This document shows positions 20,567-30,500 of a stretch of DNA of 64,000 nt, piece after piece; within the stretch, counting starts at the first letter, position 1; each line of letters opens with the position of its first letter. The position numbers and the translations under genes are program-made. The DNA is from Aliiroseovarius sp. S1339 (GTDB lineage: Bacteria > Pseudomonadota > Alphaproteobacteria > Rhodobacterales > Rhodobacteraceae), in assembly GCF_023195695.1 (NCBI RefSeq), contig NZ_JALPQG010000001.1:248001-312000 (forward strand), in the 5' to 3' direction. The notes under the pieces were generated by a model. That model did not search any database, was not told where the DNA came from, and worked only from the letters and a program-made list of their open reading frames with translations.

Positions 20567-21604
20567 TCATCTCATCGCACTCGGTTTGGCAATTTGTGAG
20601 ATACGCTGGAATTTCTTTCGATACGCAGCGGGTGAAAGACCGACGCCCCGTTTAAATACCCGGCGGAATGAAGCTGGGTCTTCATACCCAACTGAACCGC
20701 CGACATCGTCTATGGAATGCACATCCATTTCAAGCATCTGCTTGGCTTCTTCGATCCTGAGCGCCTGCACATATTCTATGGGCGCAAAGCCAGTTGCCGA
20801 CCGGAACCGACGCGAAAAAGTACGAGGGTTCAGGCCGGATCGCGCAACCATCTGTTCGACCGGCTTAGCGAGGGCGTAATTGTCAGCGATCCAAACCTGG
20901 CAATCGGAGATTTGCGCATCCGAGATTTCCATAGGGCGCGTCATGACCGAATAAGGTGACTGGCCGTCAGAGTGGCCGCTGATCAAAAAGACTTTCGCGG
21001 TTTCGATCGCTTGCCGGTATCCGCAGAACCTGGCGATCAGGTAGATCGCCAAATCATGCCACGCGGTGACCCCACCGACCGTCACAATGCGGTCTGCTTC
21101 GGCCGTCAAACACATGATCGATTCACTGCAAAAAGCGACTTCCGGAAAATGGCGTTGAAACATATCACGATACGCCCAATGCGCCGTCGCCTCTTTCCCG
21201 TCCAAAAGCCCTGCTTCCGCGAGAAGGAGCGATCCTGAACAGACGGACGTAAGCATAGCCCCGTCCGCGTGCATCTTTCGTAACCAGGCGCTTTCTCGGG
21301 GGTATCGGTCCTTCGGTACATCGTAGATCGACGTATACATGTCGCAAACAACAACGGCATCAGGTGTCGCCTGATTGTCGACCGGCATATGCGGTTCAAC
21401 CGGGATATGGCCGATACAATGAAACGGTTTTCCGTCTGCCGACGCGATCTTGATGTCCAACAGTTCATCACCCGGCAATCCGGGGATCATGTCACAGCGA
21501 ACTGCGCCTGCGGATTGCAAGATATCAAACAACCCATAGAGAACCGACGCTGATGATTCTGGCGCGGCAAGCAGCACGATCTGAGGCTTCTTGGGTTGGG
21601 TCAT
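20567..21604 (-). CDS. GlxA-type AraC-family transcription regulator
   Basis: A 345-residue regulator. The N-terminal DJ-1/PfpI-like domain (IVLLAAPESSASVLYGLFDIL to about 200) holds SVCSGSLLLAEAGLLDGKEAT, a nucleophile-elbow-like turn with a cysteine. The C-terminal AraC double helix-turn-helix contains NPRTFSRRFRSATGFAPIEYVQALRIEEAK and SVGYEDPASFRRVFKRGVGLSPAAYR (each quoted in part). GlxA-type regulators usually control catabolic genes nearby. The ATG at 21604 was chosen because the family start (MTQPKKPQIVLL) is there. It diverges from the FAD-linked oxidase, with a palindrome between them that may be its site. Confidence 0.87.
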   Translation of the reverse strand: MTQPKKPQIVLLAAPESSASVLYGLFDILQSAGAVRCDMIPGLPGDELLDIKIASADGKPFHCIGHIPVEPHMPVDNQATPDAVVVCDMYTSIYDVPKDRYPRESAWLRKMHADGAMLTSVCSGSLLLAEAGLLDGKEATAHWAYRDMFQRHFPEVAFCSESIMCLTAEADRIVTVGGVTAWHDLAIYLIARFCGYRQAIETAKVFLISGHSDGQSPYSVMTRPMEISDAQISDCQVWIADNYALAKPVEQMVARSGLNPRTFSRRFRSATGFAPIEYVQALRIEEAKQMLEMDVHSIDDVGGSVGYEDPASFRRVFKRGVGLSPAAYRKKFQRISQIAKPSAMR

Positions 21605-21635
21605 GGCTGCTCCTTGTCCAATTCGGCACGGTATT

Positions 21636-21647
21636 GGCAAATTTGCC
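21636..21647. promoter_or_regulatory. Perfect 12-bp palindrome between the AraC regulator and the oxidase
   Basis: GGCAAATTTGCC is a perfect palindrome in the 137-base divergent intergenic region. Its position fits an operator or promoter element for the regulator and the oxidase, but AraC-type sites are usually direct repeats, so the assignment is tentative. Confidence 0.3.
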
Positions 21648-21741
21648 TTGGCCACTTGTCCAGTATGCCTCGTGCTTGGCCTCAATGCCACTCTGCCAGG
21701 CTTGAGTGTTGGGTTAGCGTGATGCGAAATTGGAAAAAGGG

Positions 21742-23144
21742 ATGCCCAAGATGGATGACTTCACAAACACGCTGGATAGGCTTTCGCTTGATTTTCGTGG
21801 CGAGATGTTCGGTCCGGAAGATGCGCGATTTGACGATGCGCGCGGGGTCTGGAATGCGATGATAGATCGCCGCCCTGCGCTGATCGCTCAATGCAAAACT
21901 GCCAGCGATGTGCAGGTCGCGATCAGGCTAGCGGTTGCCCGTGACCTGCCCATTGCCATTCGTGGCGGCGGGCACAATGTTGCGGGTCATGCGGTCTGTG
22001 ACGGCGGCGTGATGATCGACCTTTCGCTCATGCGCGGCGTGACGGTTGATGCATCGGCACGGGTGGCAAAGGTAGAAGGCGGCGCGCTCTGGCGCGATGT
22101 GGACGCTGCCACTCAGGTTCATGGGCTTGCGACCCCCGGCGGATTGATCTCCGATACTGGGGTAGCAGGATTGACGCTTTCGGGCGGCATTGGTTGGCTG
22201 CGGGCCCAGCACGGTTTGGCAATCGACAACCTTTTGGCCGCCGACGTTGTCACTGCTGACGGGACGCTGATCCATACCAGCGCAGAGGAAAACCCCGAAT
22301 TGCTTTGGGCCCTGCAAGGTGGGGGTGGCAATTTCGGTGTCGTGGTCGGATTCGAATTCGCACTTCACCCCATCGGCCCGGAAGTCATGTTCGCAGCCCC
22401 GATCTATGCTGTTGAAGATGGCCCCGCACCCATTCGAGCCTGGCGCGACTTCCTTGCTAAACACGGCGACTTTGTCGGGTCTTTGTGCGAATTTTCCACG
22501 GCAGGTGGCGAAGATTTCCCAGAGGAGTATTGGGGCAAGCGGGTTTACACTTTGGCCTGCATTTACAACGGTGATGTGGCCGAAGGTGAAGCGCTTCTCA
22601 AGCCGCTCAGTGAGCTTGGAAAACTGGTCACAGATTTCTCCGGGCGGATGAACTACTGCGACGTTCAGCAGCTGTTTGACACGCTCATACCCGCCAGAGA
22701 GTTTCGCTGTTACTGGAAGGCGCGCTATCTGACCGACCTTTCTGACGAGATGATTGATCTGGCCATGGCCAACGCCTTGGCGGCGCCGTCGGACAACTCG
22801 CTGTCATCTCTTTGGAATTTCGGCGGGGCAACCGCCAAAGTCGCGGCGGACGCCACCGCCTTTGGCGACAGGTCGATGGGGTGGATGTATTCGCTGGATG
22901 GCGTTTGGACCGATCGTCGTGACGATGACGCAAACATTTCCTGGTCACGCGAAGGCTGGTCCAACTCCGAACGATTTGGCCATCATGGCCGCGCCTACCT
23001 TAATTTCCGGGCCATGGTGAGGACAATGCGGCGCTGACGCGGGCCAGTTTCGGTGCTAACTATGAACGGCTTGTCGCGATCAAGACCAAATACGATCCGC
23101 AAAACCGGTTTTGCTTCAACCAAAACATCGCGCCTGCGGTCTAA
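21742..23144 (+). pseudogene. FAD-linked (berberine-bridge-type) oxidoreductase with a C-terminal frameshift
   Basis: A flavoprotein of the PCMH/BBE class, about 467 residues if repaired. The FAD domain is clear: AIRGGGHNVAGHAVCDGGV with the FAD-linking histidine region, GLTLSGGIGWLRAQHGLAIDN, and LLWALQGGGGNFGVVVGFEF. The main frame stops at 23037 after YLNFRAMVRTMRR. In the next frame the expected BBE tail continues (PGHGEDNAALTRASFGANYE, then YDPQNRFCFNQNI) to TAA at 23142-23144. A single missing base near 23000-23010, in AATTTCCGGG, explains it. It may be real or a homopolymer base-calling error. The start is ambiguous between ATG 21742 and 21751. It is possibly the target of the divergent AraC regulator. 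Confidence 0.8.
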
Positions 23145-23199
23145 CGCCGGCGCGCAATCCCCTTCTCAGTCACTTCAATAGACCTGACAGGTGCATCAC

Positions 23200-24144
23200 A
23201 TGTCCCGATCAACACCCCGTTTGCCCCACCAAACCGACGACATTTTCTTGACCGACGGCGGAACGGAAACTTGGCTTATGTACAAGCGCGGGTTCGAACT
23301 TCAGAAATTCAGCGCTTTTCATTTGCTGAACGATGAACGATCGGCCAAGGCATTGCGGGAATATTACACCGCCTTCGCCAATATCGCGGTGAAACTTGGA
23401 ACATCTTTCATCTTTGACAGCCTGACCTATCGCGCAAGTCGGGACTGGGGTGCTTTGCTTGGATACTCAACCGAAGGACTGGCCGAGATGAACCACAAAT
23501 GCATAGAGTTTTACCGCGAATGCGCCGCCGAGGCTGGTTTGGCGGCAGAAAACACAGTTCTCAGCGGCTGCATCGGACCGAAAGGGGATGCCTATAGGTT
23601 AAACAAGGGCCTCACGGCCGAGAGCGCCGAAAGCTACCACAGAGAACAGATTGATACATTCAAAGCTGCCGGTGCCAATATTGTCACAGCGTTGACCTTA
23701 AGCACGACAGCCGAAGCGATTGGCGTCGCAAAGGCCTCAGCCGAAGCTGGTATTCCGTCGGTCATCGCCTTTACAATCGAAAAAGACCGCAAACTTCGTA
23801 GTGGAGAAACGTTGAAACAAGCGATTGAAACAGTTGATCGCGAAACGTCCAATGCACCCGCCTATTACATGATAAATTGCGCGCATCCAGTTGATTTCGG
23901 CCCTGCGCTTGCAAACGAGGATTGGGCTAATCGCATCCGAGGGCTTCGGGCCAATGCGTCATCCGTGGCTCATGGGACCTTGTGCAAGTTGGGCCATCTT
24001 GATGAGGGTGACCCCGAGGAACTGGCGCGCCAATACGTAGATATCCGGGCCGCCCACCCAAAAATGAATGTTTTTGGCGGGTGTTGCGGCACGGATTATG
24101 TGCATGTCGAGAAAACTGGGCGGGCCTTGTTAGCTGCTGCGTAG
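23200..24144 (+). CDS. Homocysteine S-methyltransferase-family protein
   Basis: A 314-residue (beta/alpha)8 methyltransferase that would move a methyl group onto homocysteine or a related thiol. It shows LTDGGTETWL near the N-terminus, SGCIGPKGDAY, and the zinc-ligand motifs INCAHP and GGCCGTD, giving the three cysteines expected for Zn binding. The ATG at 23200 has AGGTG upstream; a GTG nine bases earlier is an alternative. It follows the oxidase by 55 bases in the same direction and could be co-transcribed. The methyl donor (S-methylmethionine, betaine or SAM) is not determinable here. Confidence 0.87.
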   Translation: MSRSTPRLPHQTDDIFLTDGGTETWLMYKRGFELQKFSAFHLLNDERSAKALREYYTAFANIAVKLGTSFIFDSLTYRASRDWGALLGYSTEGLAEMNHKCIEFYRECAAEAGLAAENTVLSGCIGPKGDAYRLNKGLTAESAESYHREQIDTFKAAGANIVTALTLSTTAEAIGVAKASAEAGIPSVIAFTIEKDRKLRSGETLKQAIETVDRETSNAPAYYMINCAHPVDFGPALANEDWANRIRGLRANASSVAHGTLCKLGHLDEGDPEELARQYVDIRAAHPKMNVFGGCCGTDYVHVEKTGRALLAAA

Positions 24145-24218
24145 TCCGCTCGCAACATCGCATTTGGACCGCAAGCGGACATGGTGCGATCCGAAACATT
24201 CGGCTCGATTGCGACCCG

Positions 24219-27200
24219 TTAACGCCGCCGGATCATCCGAACAGCAACTTGTGCGGAACCGCGCACAACATCGCCCAAATTTGCATCGCTCAGATCCATC
24301 ACACCAAACCCGTTATTGGGAGAGGTCACAATTGCGATCAACATGACATGGTCGCGCCGCCCTAAAAAATTCAGGTCGACCGAGAATTTCACCGCCCTGG
24401 GGGTTCGCGCATCAACTGCAGACGTCGGGTTGAACCGCCCGATATGCGTTAGGCCTGCAGGCAAAGCGGCCGCTGTCCCGTTCACGGTGTTCGCAACAGC
24501 GGTCCGCCATGTATCCGTCAAAATATACCTGTCTATGCCACGGCGCGGTGCATCCTGTTGCATGAAAATATCAATATTCATGTCCGCCCCCGCGACGGGC
24601 GTTGTGTGCCGGTGATGCACCATCGCAAACCCGTCATATACGCGCTTGCGAAAGCTGCGTGGCACGCGCGCGTCCATCATTTCCGCCTCATTGGGCAGAC
24701 CCGGATCCCATGGATGACTGCCGCTTGGCAACAGGATCAGATCAGAACTTTCGTGCAGTTTCAAAGCTCGATTGCTGCGCGGATCAAGCGGTGGGTCCGG
24801 AAGGGTAAAGCGCCCTGTATCTGTTGGTACGGTTCGTATGAACGTCGTCCCGACAGACGTGGGGAGATTGGAGATGTCACGTTCCCAAACCCCACGGGAC
24901 ACCAGCCCAGCCTGAAGAAAGGCGTCACCGTCATAACGCTGAATGTTAAGGTCCTGCACGACAGTATGCGGCAACCCTTCCATTGCTGGCTGCCACGTCC
25001 ATGTTGGATGGGTTCCACTATCATCGAACGTCCCGCGCCACACACCGATCCGATTGCCGACATAGACCTCGTTGGTGTCGTCCGGGTTGACCACAACCGA
25101 GTAGGCAGGTGCCGACGATCCACCCTGCCCCGTTGTTGCGTTCAGGACTTGCGACATCAAACCGGTCGGATACCAGCGCCCAGACCCATCATACCACCAC
25201 AACGTATCCATTGCGGGGTCGGCCTCAAGATCACCAGAAACCGCGTTCCGGCGCAGGCTACCCGTCGTCGTGACATAGAACTGTTCGCGGTTGGCGACGG
25301 TGCGGTGCGGTGCGATATCCGTCCATTGCGTTCCCGACAGACGCGGCAATTGCCGAAGGAACGGATCGCCAACACCGGGTGCTGCAACTGTTGATGTCGC
25401 GCTAACCACGGAATTTGCAACGGACGTCCACGCGCCTGCAGTAAAGCGGAACAACCGCACTGTGCGTGCGCAAAGAACTAGAAGTGCAGTGTTTTCATAG
25501 GTGGCCAGCGTTCCTTCGTTCTGGATGTCAATCGCAACCACCGGGTCCGAACTGGCACTTTCTGTCAACTGATCCTGCGTCGTATTTCGCCTCCGGTAGG
25601 GATCGGACATCGTAGGAATAGTGACCCAATTCATCCGACGTCTGGGCCGGTTCCAGTTGGCGGAGTACCAAATTCTGTCGGTCCCGATAAACAGCCGCGC
25701 GTCATCTGCGTTGTTGGAGCGCGCGACGGCCGCCTGAGAATAGAACCCCGCGCGACCGCTCTCGGTTGTTTCGTGGGTGCGCGCACTATTGGCGCGAAAC
25801 ACCGGGCTGGAGGGCCTGAATCGGTCCGGGCGGAATTCCCAGTCAGCGTTGGTGTATTGCAGAAACCGAAAATGTGGTTTTGTGGGATGGAACAGACAGC
25901 CCCCGCCATCGCCTTTGCGTTCCAAACGCCAAACCGTGTCACCGATCCTCTGGATTGATCCATTGTCCTGCGTTCCGGCAATCAATGTGCCATCATTGGT
26001 CGGGTGCCCATCAATGTATCCAATTTCGACCGAAGATAGCCCGGCATTCAAGGATCGTGCGTTATTGCTGCCCTGCCGTTGGAAAACGCCCCCATCACAG
26101 CCGACCCACAAGTCCGCGCCGGCCCATGCAAGGCTGTGGACATCCGGGTGAATGCGCGAACCGATAAAGGTGCTGTCACGATGGGCGCGGTGTTGATTGC
26201 CAGGTCTGAAGTTCGTGCGCACCGCGCCACTTGCGTTGATAGAGATTGTCAGATCGAAAATTGCGGCATTCCAGGCATTCTGTGAATATTCGAGCGATCC
26301 GCCAACAGTGACCTTATCGCTGCCGCCATCCTGACGCACAGCAATTGCCTGATCGTAATCTGACTGGTCGTTCTCGGTGATGAAGTTGCGGCCCCTTCGT
26401 CGTTCGACGGAAGACACAAACAATCCTATTGGTGTATTGGAAACAGTCCGCGCCACCGTTGCGTTGTGGGTCAGATCTACCAGCCACAATTGTGCATGGC
26501 CGGTATGGCGAGTTGCATCAACCGGGCTTGGTGTTTTGCCCAAGACATACATGCGGTCGGTGTTATGGGCGGCTTCGCCAAGGCTTAGTCTGGCCGCAGC
26601 TTCATAGGTGGGCAGGTTGATGCGGACAAAAGGACCGGCAGTGCCGTTGACTGACCGATAAAGGCCGTCAGCCACACCATTGTTGTTGGTCCCAACGACG
26701 GTCACCCAAAGGCCTTTGTCATTCCAGACCACGTCCGAACAGTGGATTTGGCTGCCATATGTCGACGTGGCATTCGCCAAAAACTCGACCAACGTCCAAT
26801 CCTGATCTGCGGTAAATGCGCCGCTGCGTGTGTAAAGCCCCCACGATGTCGCCGCGACCAGCGTTCCCTGCCCTGCTGCATTAAATGTAGCTGCCGGGTC
26901 ACGGGCAAGGCGATAGAAACCCGCTGCCGACAGGTTTTCCGCTTCACGTGCCCATGGGTTGGATTGCTGATTGGCAAGCACTGTTGGCAATGGATCTTTC
27001 AGGCGTAAAACGCCAAGGCCACCAAAAGATGAGCCGGGCGTGGCGCTTGTGCTGGGGCGCCCTTCGCCGGTGGCGGCATAGACGATATCAGACGCCTCGG
27101 TTGCGCCAAACTGGACCAAAAGCGCGCCCACGGTCAGCGACAGATCGGATCGGTCCGTTGTCGGTGCCAGACCCGCGCTACCCAAAGGCCGCCATGATCC

Positions 27201-27527
27201 ATGGGCTTGCGTCCAATACCACACGCCGCCATTCGCGGTCCCGGCATAGGCGCGGGTGCCGTCCGGGCTGACCTTGATGTCCCTGGTACGGCCCGAGACG
27301 ATCGGATTTCGTGTTGCTTGCCCGTTGGTCAGGATATGAGGCCCAAGCGGCATCCACAGCCGGTCTTCGTCAAAATTTCGCGCGATCACCTCGTCAAGCA
27401 AATCAATGTTACCGATTGATCCATCGGCGGATTGGGTAACGACGCCGGAGCGAAGTGCGCGTTCTTCGCGGTGTATCAGCCGGTCGGGCGACTTTCTGAA
27501 TTCACGGGGCCATTCATAACGTGCCAT
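24219..27527 (-). CDS. Large probable beta-propeller protein, last gene of the 21-kb operon
   Basis: A 1102-residue protein built of repeated beta blades like those of sortilin/sialidase-type propellers, for example VSPDGTRAYAGTANGGVWYW (about 85-105), YAATGEGRPS, LVAATSWGLYTRSG, DLWVGCDGGVFQRQG, LFIGTDRIWYSANW and EVYVGNRIGVWRG. A different C-terminal part (about 950-1102) ends in a basic tail, VRMIRRR. There is no signal peptide, no membrane helix and no glycosidase catalytic signature. The start overlaps the preceding stop as TGATG, tying it to the five upstream genes. It is likely a binding or scaffold subunit; enzymatic function is not supported. Confidence 0.78.
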   Translation of the reverse strand: MARYEWPREFRKSPDRLIHREERALRSGVVTQSADGSIGNIDLLDEVIARNFDEDRLWMPLGPHILTNGQATRNPIVSGRTRDIKVSPDGTRAYAGTANGGVWYWTQAHGSWRPLGSAGLAPTTDRSDLSLTVGALLVQFGATEASDIVYAATGEGRPSTSATPGSSFGGLGVLRLKDPLPTVLANQQSNPWAREAENLSAAGFYRLARDPAATFNAAGQGTLVAATSWGLYTRSGAFTADQDWTLVEFLANATSTYGSQIHCSDVVWNDKGLWVTVVGTNNNGVADGLYRSVNGTAGPFVRINLPTYEAAARLSLGEAAHNTDRMYVLGKTPSPVDATRHTGHAQLWLVDLTHNATVARTVSNTPIGLFVSSVERRRGRNFITENDQSDYDQAIAVRQDGGSDKVTVGGSLEYSQNAWNAAIFDLTISINASGAVRTNFRPGNQHRAHRDSTFIGSRIHPDVHSLAWAGADLWVGCDGGVFQRQGSNNARSLNAGLSSVEIGYIDGHPTNDGTLIAGTQDNGSIQRIGDTVWRLERKGDGGGCLFHPTKPHFRFLQYTNADWEFRPDRFRPSSPVFRANSARTHETTESGRAGFYSQAAVARSNNADDARLFIGTDRIWYSANWNRPRRRMNWVTIPTMSDPYRRRNTTQDQLTESASSDPVVAIDIQNEGTLATYENTALLVLCARTVRLFRFTAGAWTSVANSVVSATSTVAAPGVGDPFLRQLPRLSGTQWTDIAPHRTVANREQFYVTTTGSLRRNAVSGDLEADPAMDTLWWYDGSGRWYPTGLMSQVLNATTGQGGSSAPAYSVVVNPDDTNEVYVGNRIGVWRGTFDDSGTHPTWTWQPAMEGLPHTVVQDLNIQRYDGDAFLQAGLVSRGVWERDISNLPTSVGTTFIRTVPTDTGRFTLPDPPLDPRSNRALKLHESSDLILLPSGSHPWDPGLPNEAEMMDARVPRSFRKRVYDGFAMVHHRHTTPVAGADMNIDIFMQQDAPRRGIDRYILTDTWRTAVANTVNGTAAALPAGLTHIGRFNPTSAVDARTPRAVKFSVDLNFLGRRDHVMLIAIVTSPNNGFGVMDLSDANLGDVVRGSAQVAVRMIRRR

Positions 27528-30500
27528 CAGCCTGCTCCCGGTTCATTGTCGATGTCTTCGTCGGGCGTGATGCGGATGTAGCCCTCTTCCACCGTTACCC
27601 GCCCTGCAGGCAGGACCGCGGCTTGGGTGGCGGCCAGAATGGGGTCATAACGCCAGGTCAGCGGCGTGTTACGCCGGGTCCAGGTTTGGCTTGCGCCAAA
27701 GGCTGCGATCTTGGGCAGGCGCACCCGGTCGGGGTCAATCAACACCGGACCCACGCGCGCTGACGGTGCGATGCGGCCCATGCCCTTGGTCACCCATTCG
27801 CGCATCAACTCCAACGCTTTGCGTGGCAGGAAACCTGTCGTGGCGTGAACGCGCGCGGTTGGGTGCATCAAAAGGGTCAGATTGACACGCTGTCCCGCAT
27901 GCACGGCCAAGGCTTCGCCAGCCGAGATATAGGGCGACTTCAGCGGGTCTGGCACCGGCAGAAAGCCCGGCCCCAACGTGTCGGCGACCCCGCCCAGCAT
28001 GGTTCGAAAGCCGGTGCCAAGTTTGGATATGCGCGCGCTTGAGCGTACCTCTTTTTCGATCACGTTCAGCGTCGAAAAATCATCACCGATAAAATATCCA
28101 TACAACCCATCATTGCCTTTCGCCAATTCACCCAACCGCACCCCAAAGGCGCGGGATTTGACGGCTTCATAGACGCCTTGGCGAACAAGATGCGCGGCGA
28201 TGTTGTCGGCCTGCTGTCCAAATGCGCCCGTCGAGGCAAGGTCCTTTGGAATATCCAGCCAAAGTTGCGTCTTGACGACGGCAATTGGGCGGCCAACCAA
28301 GCCTGCGATTGTGGCCCCGGCATGCGTAAGGCTGCCATCCACACTCCACATCGTTGTGTCTACAGCGCGAAGAAAGGCACTCAGAGGGCTTTCTTCGCCA
28401 TCAAACTCGGGGTCGTTGCGCTGGAACACATCGGCCGCAATCATGCCGTCCGCGATGTCGCCGATCCGGCTTGCACTTATCGGCAAATCACTGCGCGGCG
28501 AGGACGAGACAGGGCCTTCGCGCCCAACACCCCCTTCCCATGCCAGGCCGCCGGTCACCGCGTCATGCAGAATTTCACCCAACGGATTGCCATCCTGGTC
28601 AAAAAATTCAAGGCTTTCATCCATGAAATCAGGCAGGATGTATCCGGCCACGGGGTTGATCGTCCGGGCGGGATCGCGTTGGTCGATGCGCGCCTCGCGC
28701 GGCACCGCTGCACTGTCGGCAGGGTCAACAAATCGCCACATCAAACGGGACGGCAAGGTCAGGCGTGGCGGCATCGCCAACGCCGCGTTGCCACTTGAAT
28801 CCTTGGTGGCAAGCGCGACAGGCAGTGTGGGATTGTTCGTATTGATATCGCGGTATCGCCCGAATGTGTCGATCACCCGCGCCCGCGTCAGGCGCAACGT
28901 TCCGTCCGCGACAAGGCTTGGCAAGGCGACTGCCTTGAATTCGTCTGCAACCTCTTCTGGAACCGACATCTCTTTGCCATCAGGGCCGGAACGGATCGCA
29001 AGCCACACATCACTCAGGCGATCAATTGTGATCGAACCCAGATCAGTTCTATCTAAAAAACCAGAAAGCGAGGCAAGCGTTCGTGCGGTTGGGCCGCCGA
29101 TCTCGCCGTCTTGGGTAATGTCGCGTTGGGCTTCGGCGATGAGGTATGTATCAATGACCGATTTGAACGTCTTGGACAGACCTGTTGTGATGGCTGATCG
29201 GCCAGACAGAACAAATGTTCCACCCCTTGGAATGCTCGCCCCTTCAAAGGTCACCCGGTCCAGCGACCAGCCCTTAAACCCTTCACCCGGTTCAAGCGCG
29301 ATTTCCCATTCAAGCCAGATCGGGCACCATGGCTGGACATAATTCGTAACAGCGACGGGGCTGACTTCGCGTCCGCCCAGCAGCGAAAACCGCAGCATAT
29401 CCTGTTGTACGGCCACGCTGACCGAGCGCGAAACCTTGCCCGACGCAACGACATCCTCGCCGCTTCTGAGCAATGGGGACATTCCGTCAAACACCCCGTC
29501 TGGCGAATGGCGAAGCGCCAATTCTCCAACATAGCGTGTTTGGGTTGCTTCAATTCGTTCGGGCTCGATGGTTTCCTTGAACGCGTCCAACACCCAAGGT
29601 GCTGCGTGCGCGTCGTTTAAAAAAGCATCGCGCAGGATTTCTGCCGTCGCGTTTGGGATGGCTTCATGAGTCAGTTCGGGAACATAACGTTCCAGCGGGA
29701 ACCAGATCGCAAATTTACGCCGTATTTCCCGGGTCCAGCGGCAATGAAGATAGCCGTCTTCGCTAAACAGCCCATCCCCAAGGAAGCGGTTTGACTTGCC
29801 GTAGTTTCTTAGGCCGACTACCGGCGGGCGGGCCATGTGATAGCGTGGGCCGGGGCGGCGGACAGTTCTGAAAACGGGGGCATCACTTGTAGCGCGGATC
29901 GTTTTCTTCGTGTCGTCACTGTATGAGGCGGCCGCATCGCGAAGTTCGTCTTTGCTGGCGACCAAACCGCCCCGTTTGCGTCCGTTCCAGATCAGATCGG
30001 CTTTTGGCGGGCGCGGCGTCTTTGATCGCGCAGCCTTGGTGCGCAACGGACGGCCAGCCTTGAAGTCTTCGCGCTGTCGGTCTGCCACGATTTCTTCAAC
30101 CACATCAGGGCCTTGAAACGCCTCAAACCCATCCGCATGTTCGGCTTCGTCAAGACCGATCACCCCGTCGCGCTCATCCACACGCATCAAGGATGTATTG
30201 GCCACAGCGGTCATCAAGGTTTCCATAAACTCCTTGCGCGCCGTGCCGCTTACGCGCATTCCGGCCGATGCCTGAGCGGCCAATAGACGTTCAAGCGTCG
30301 GTGCCATCGAAAGCTTGATTGCCGACGCTCTCGGGGCTGCGTCTCTGCCCACACGGCCACGAACCGGCACGCCATAGACGGCACCATGCATAACCGTTTC
30401 ATAAAGCTCGCGTTTTGGAACGATGGTCACATGGTCAAGGCCATATTCGCGATAATCATCCAGCAAAGCGACGCCGGAGGTTGTGAGTTTAAGGGTCGAC

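Noticed and set aside
24144-24180. GTCCGCT...AGCGGAC as a terminator after the methyltransferase gene
   Set aside because: The stem is perfect for 7 bp but the 23-base loop is long and no U-run follows on either strand.
28200-29342. Long plus-strand open frame (380 residues) antisense inside the 1271-residue gene
   Set aside because: It is a codon-bias shadow of the minus-strand gene in GC-rich DNA. It has no start signal and no family resemblance.
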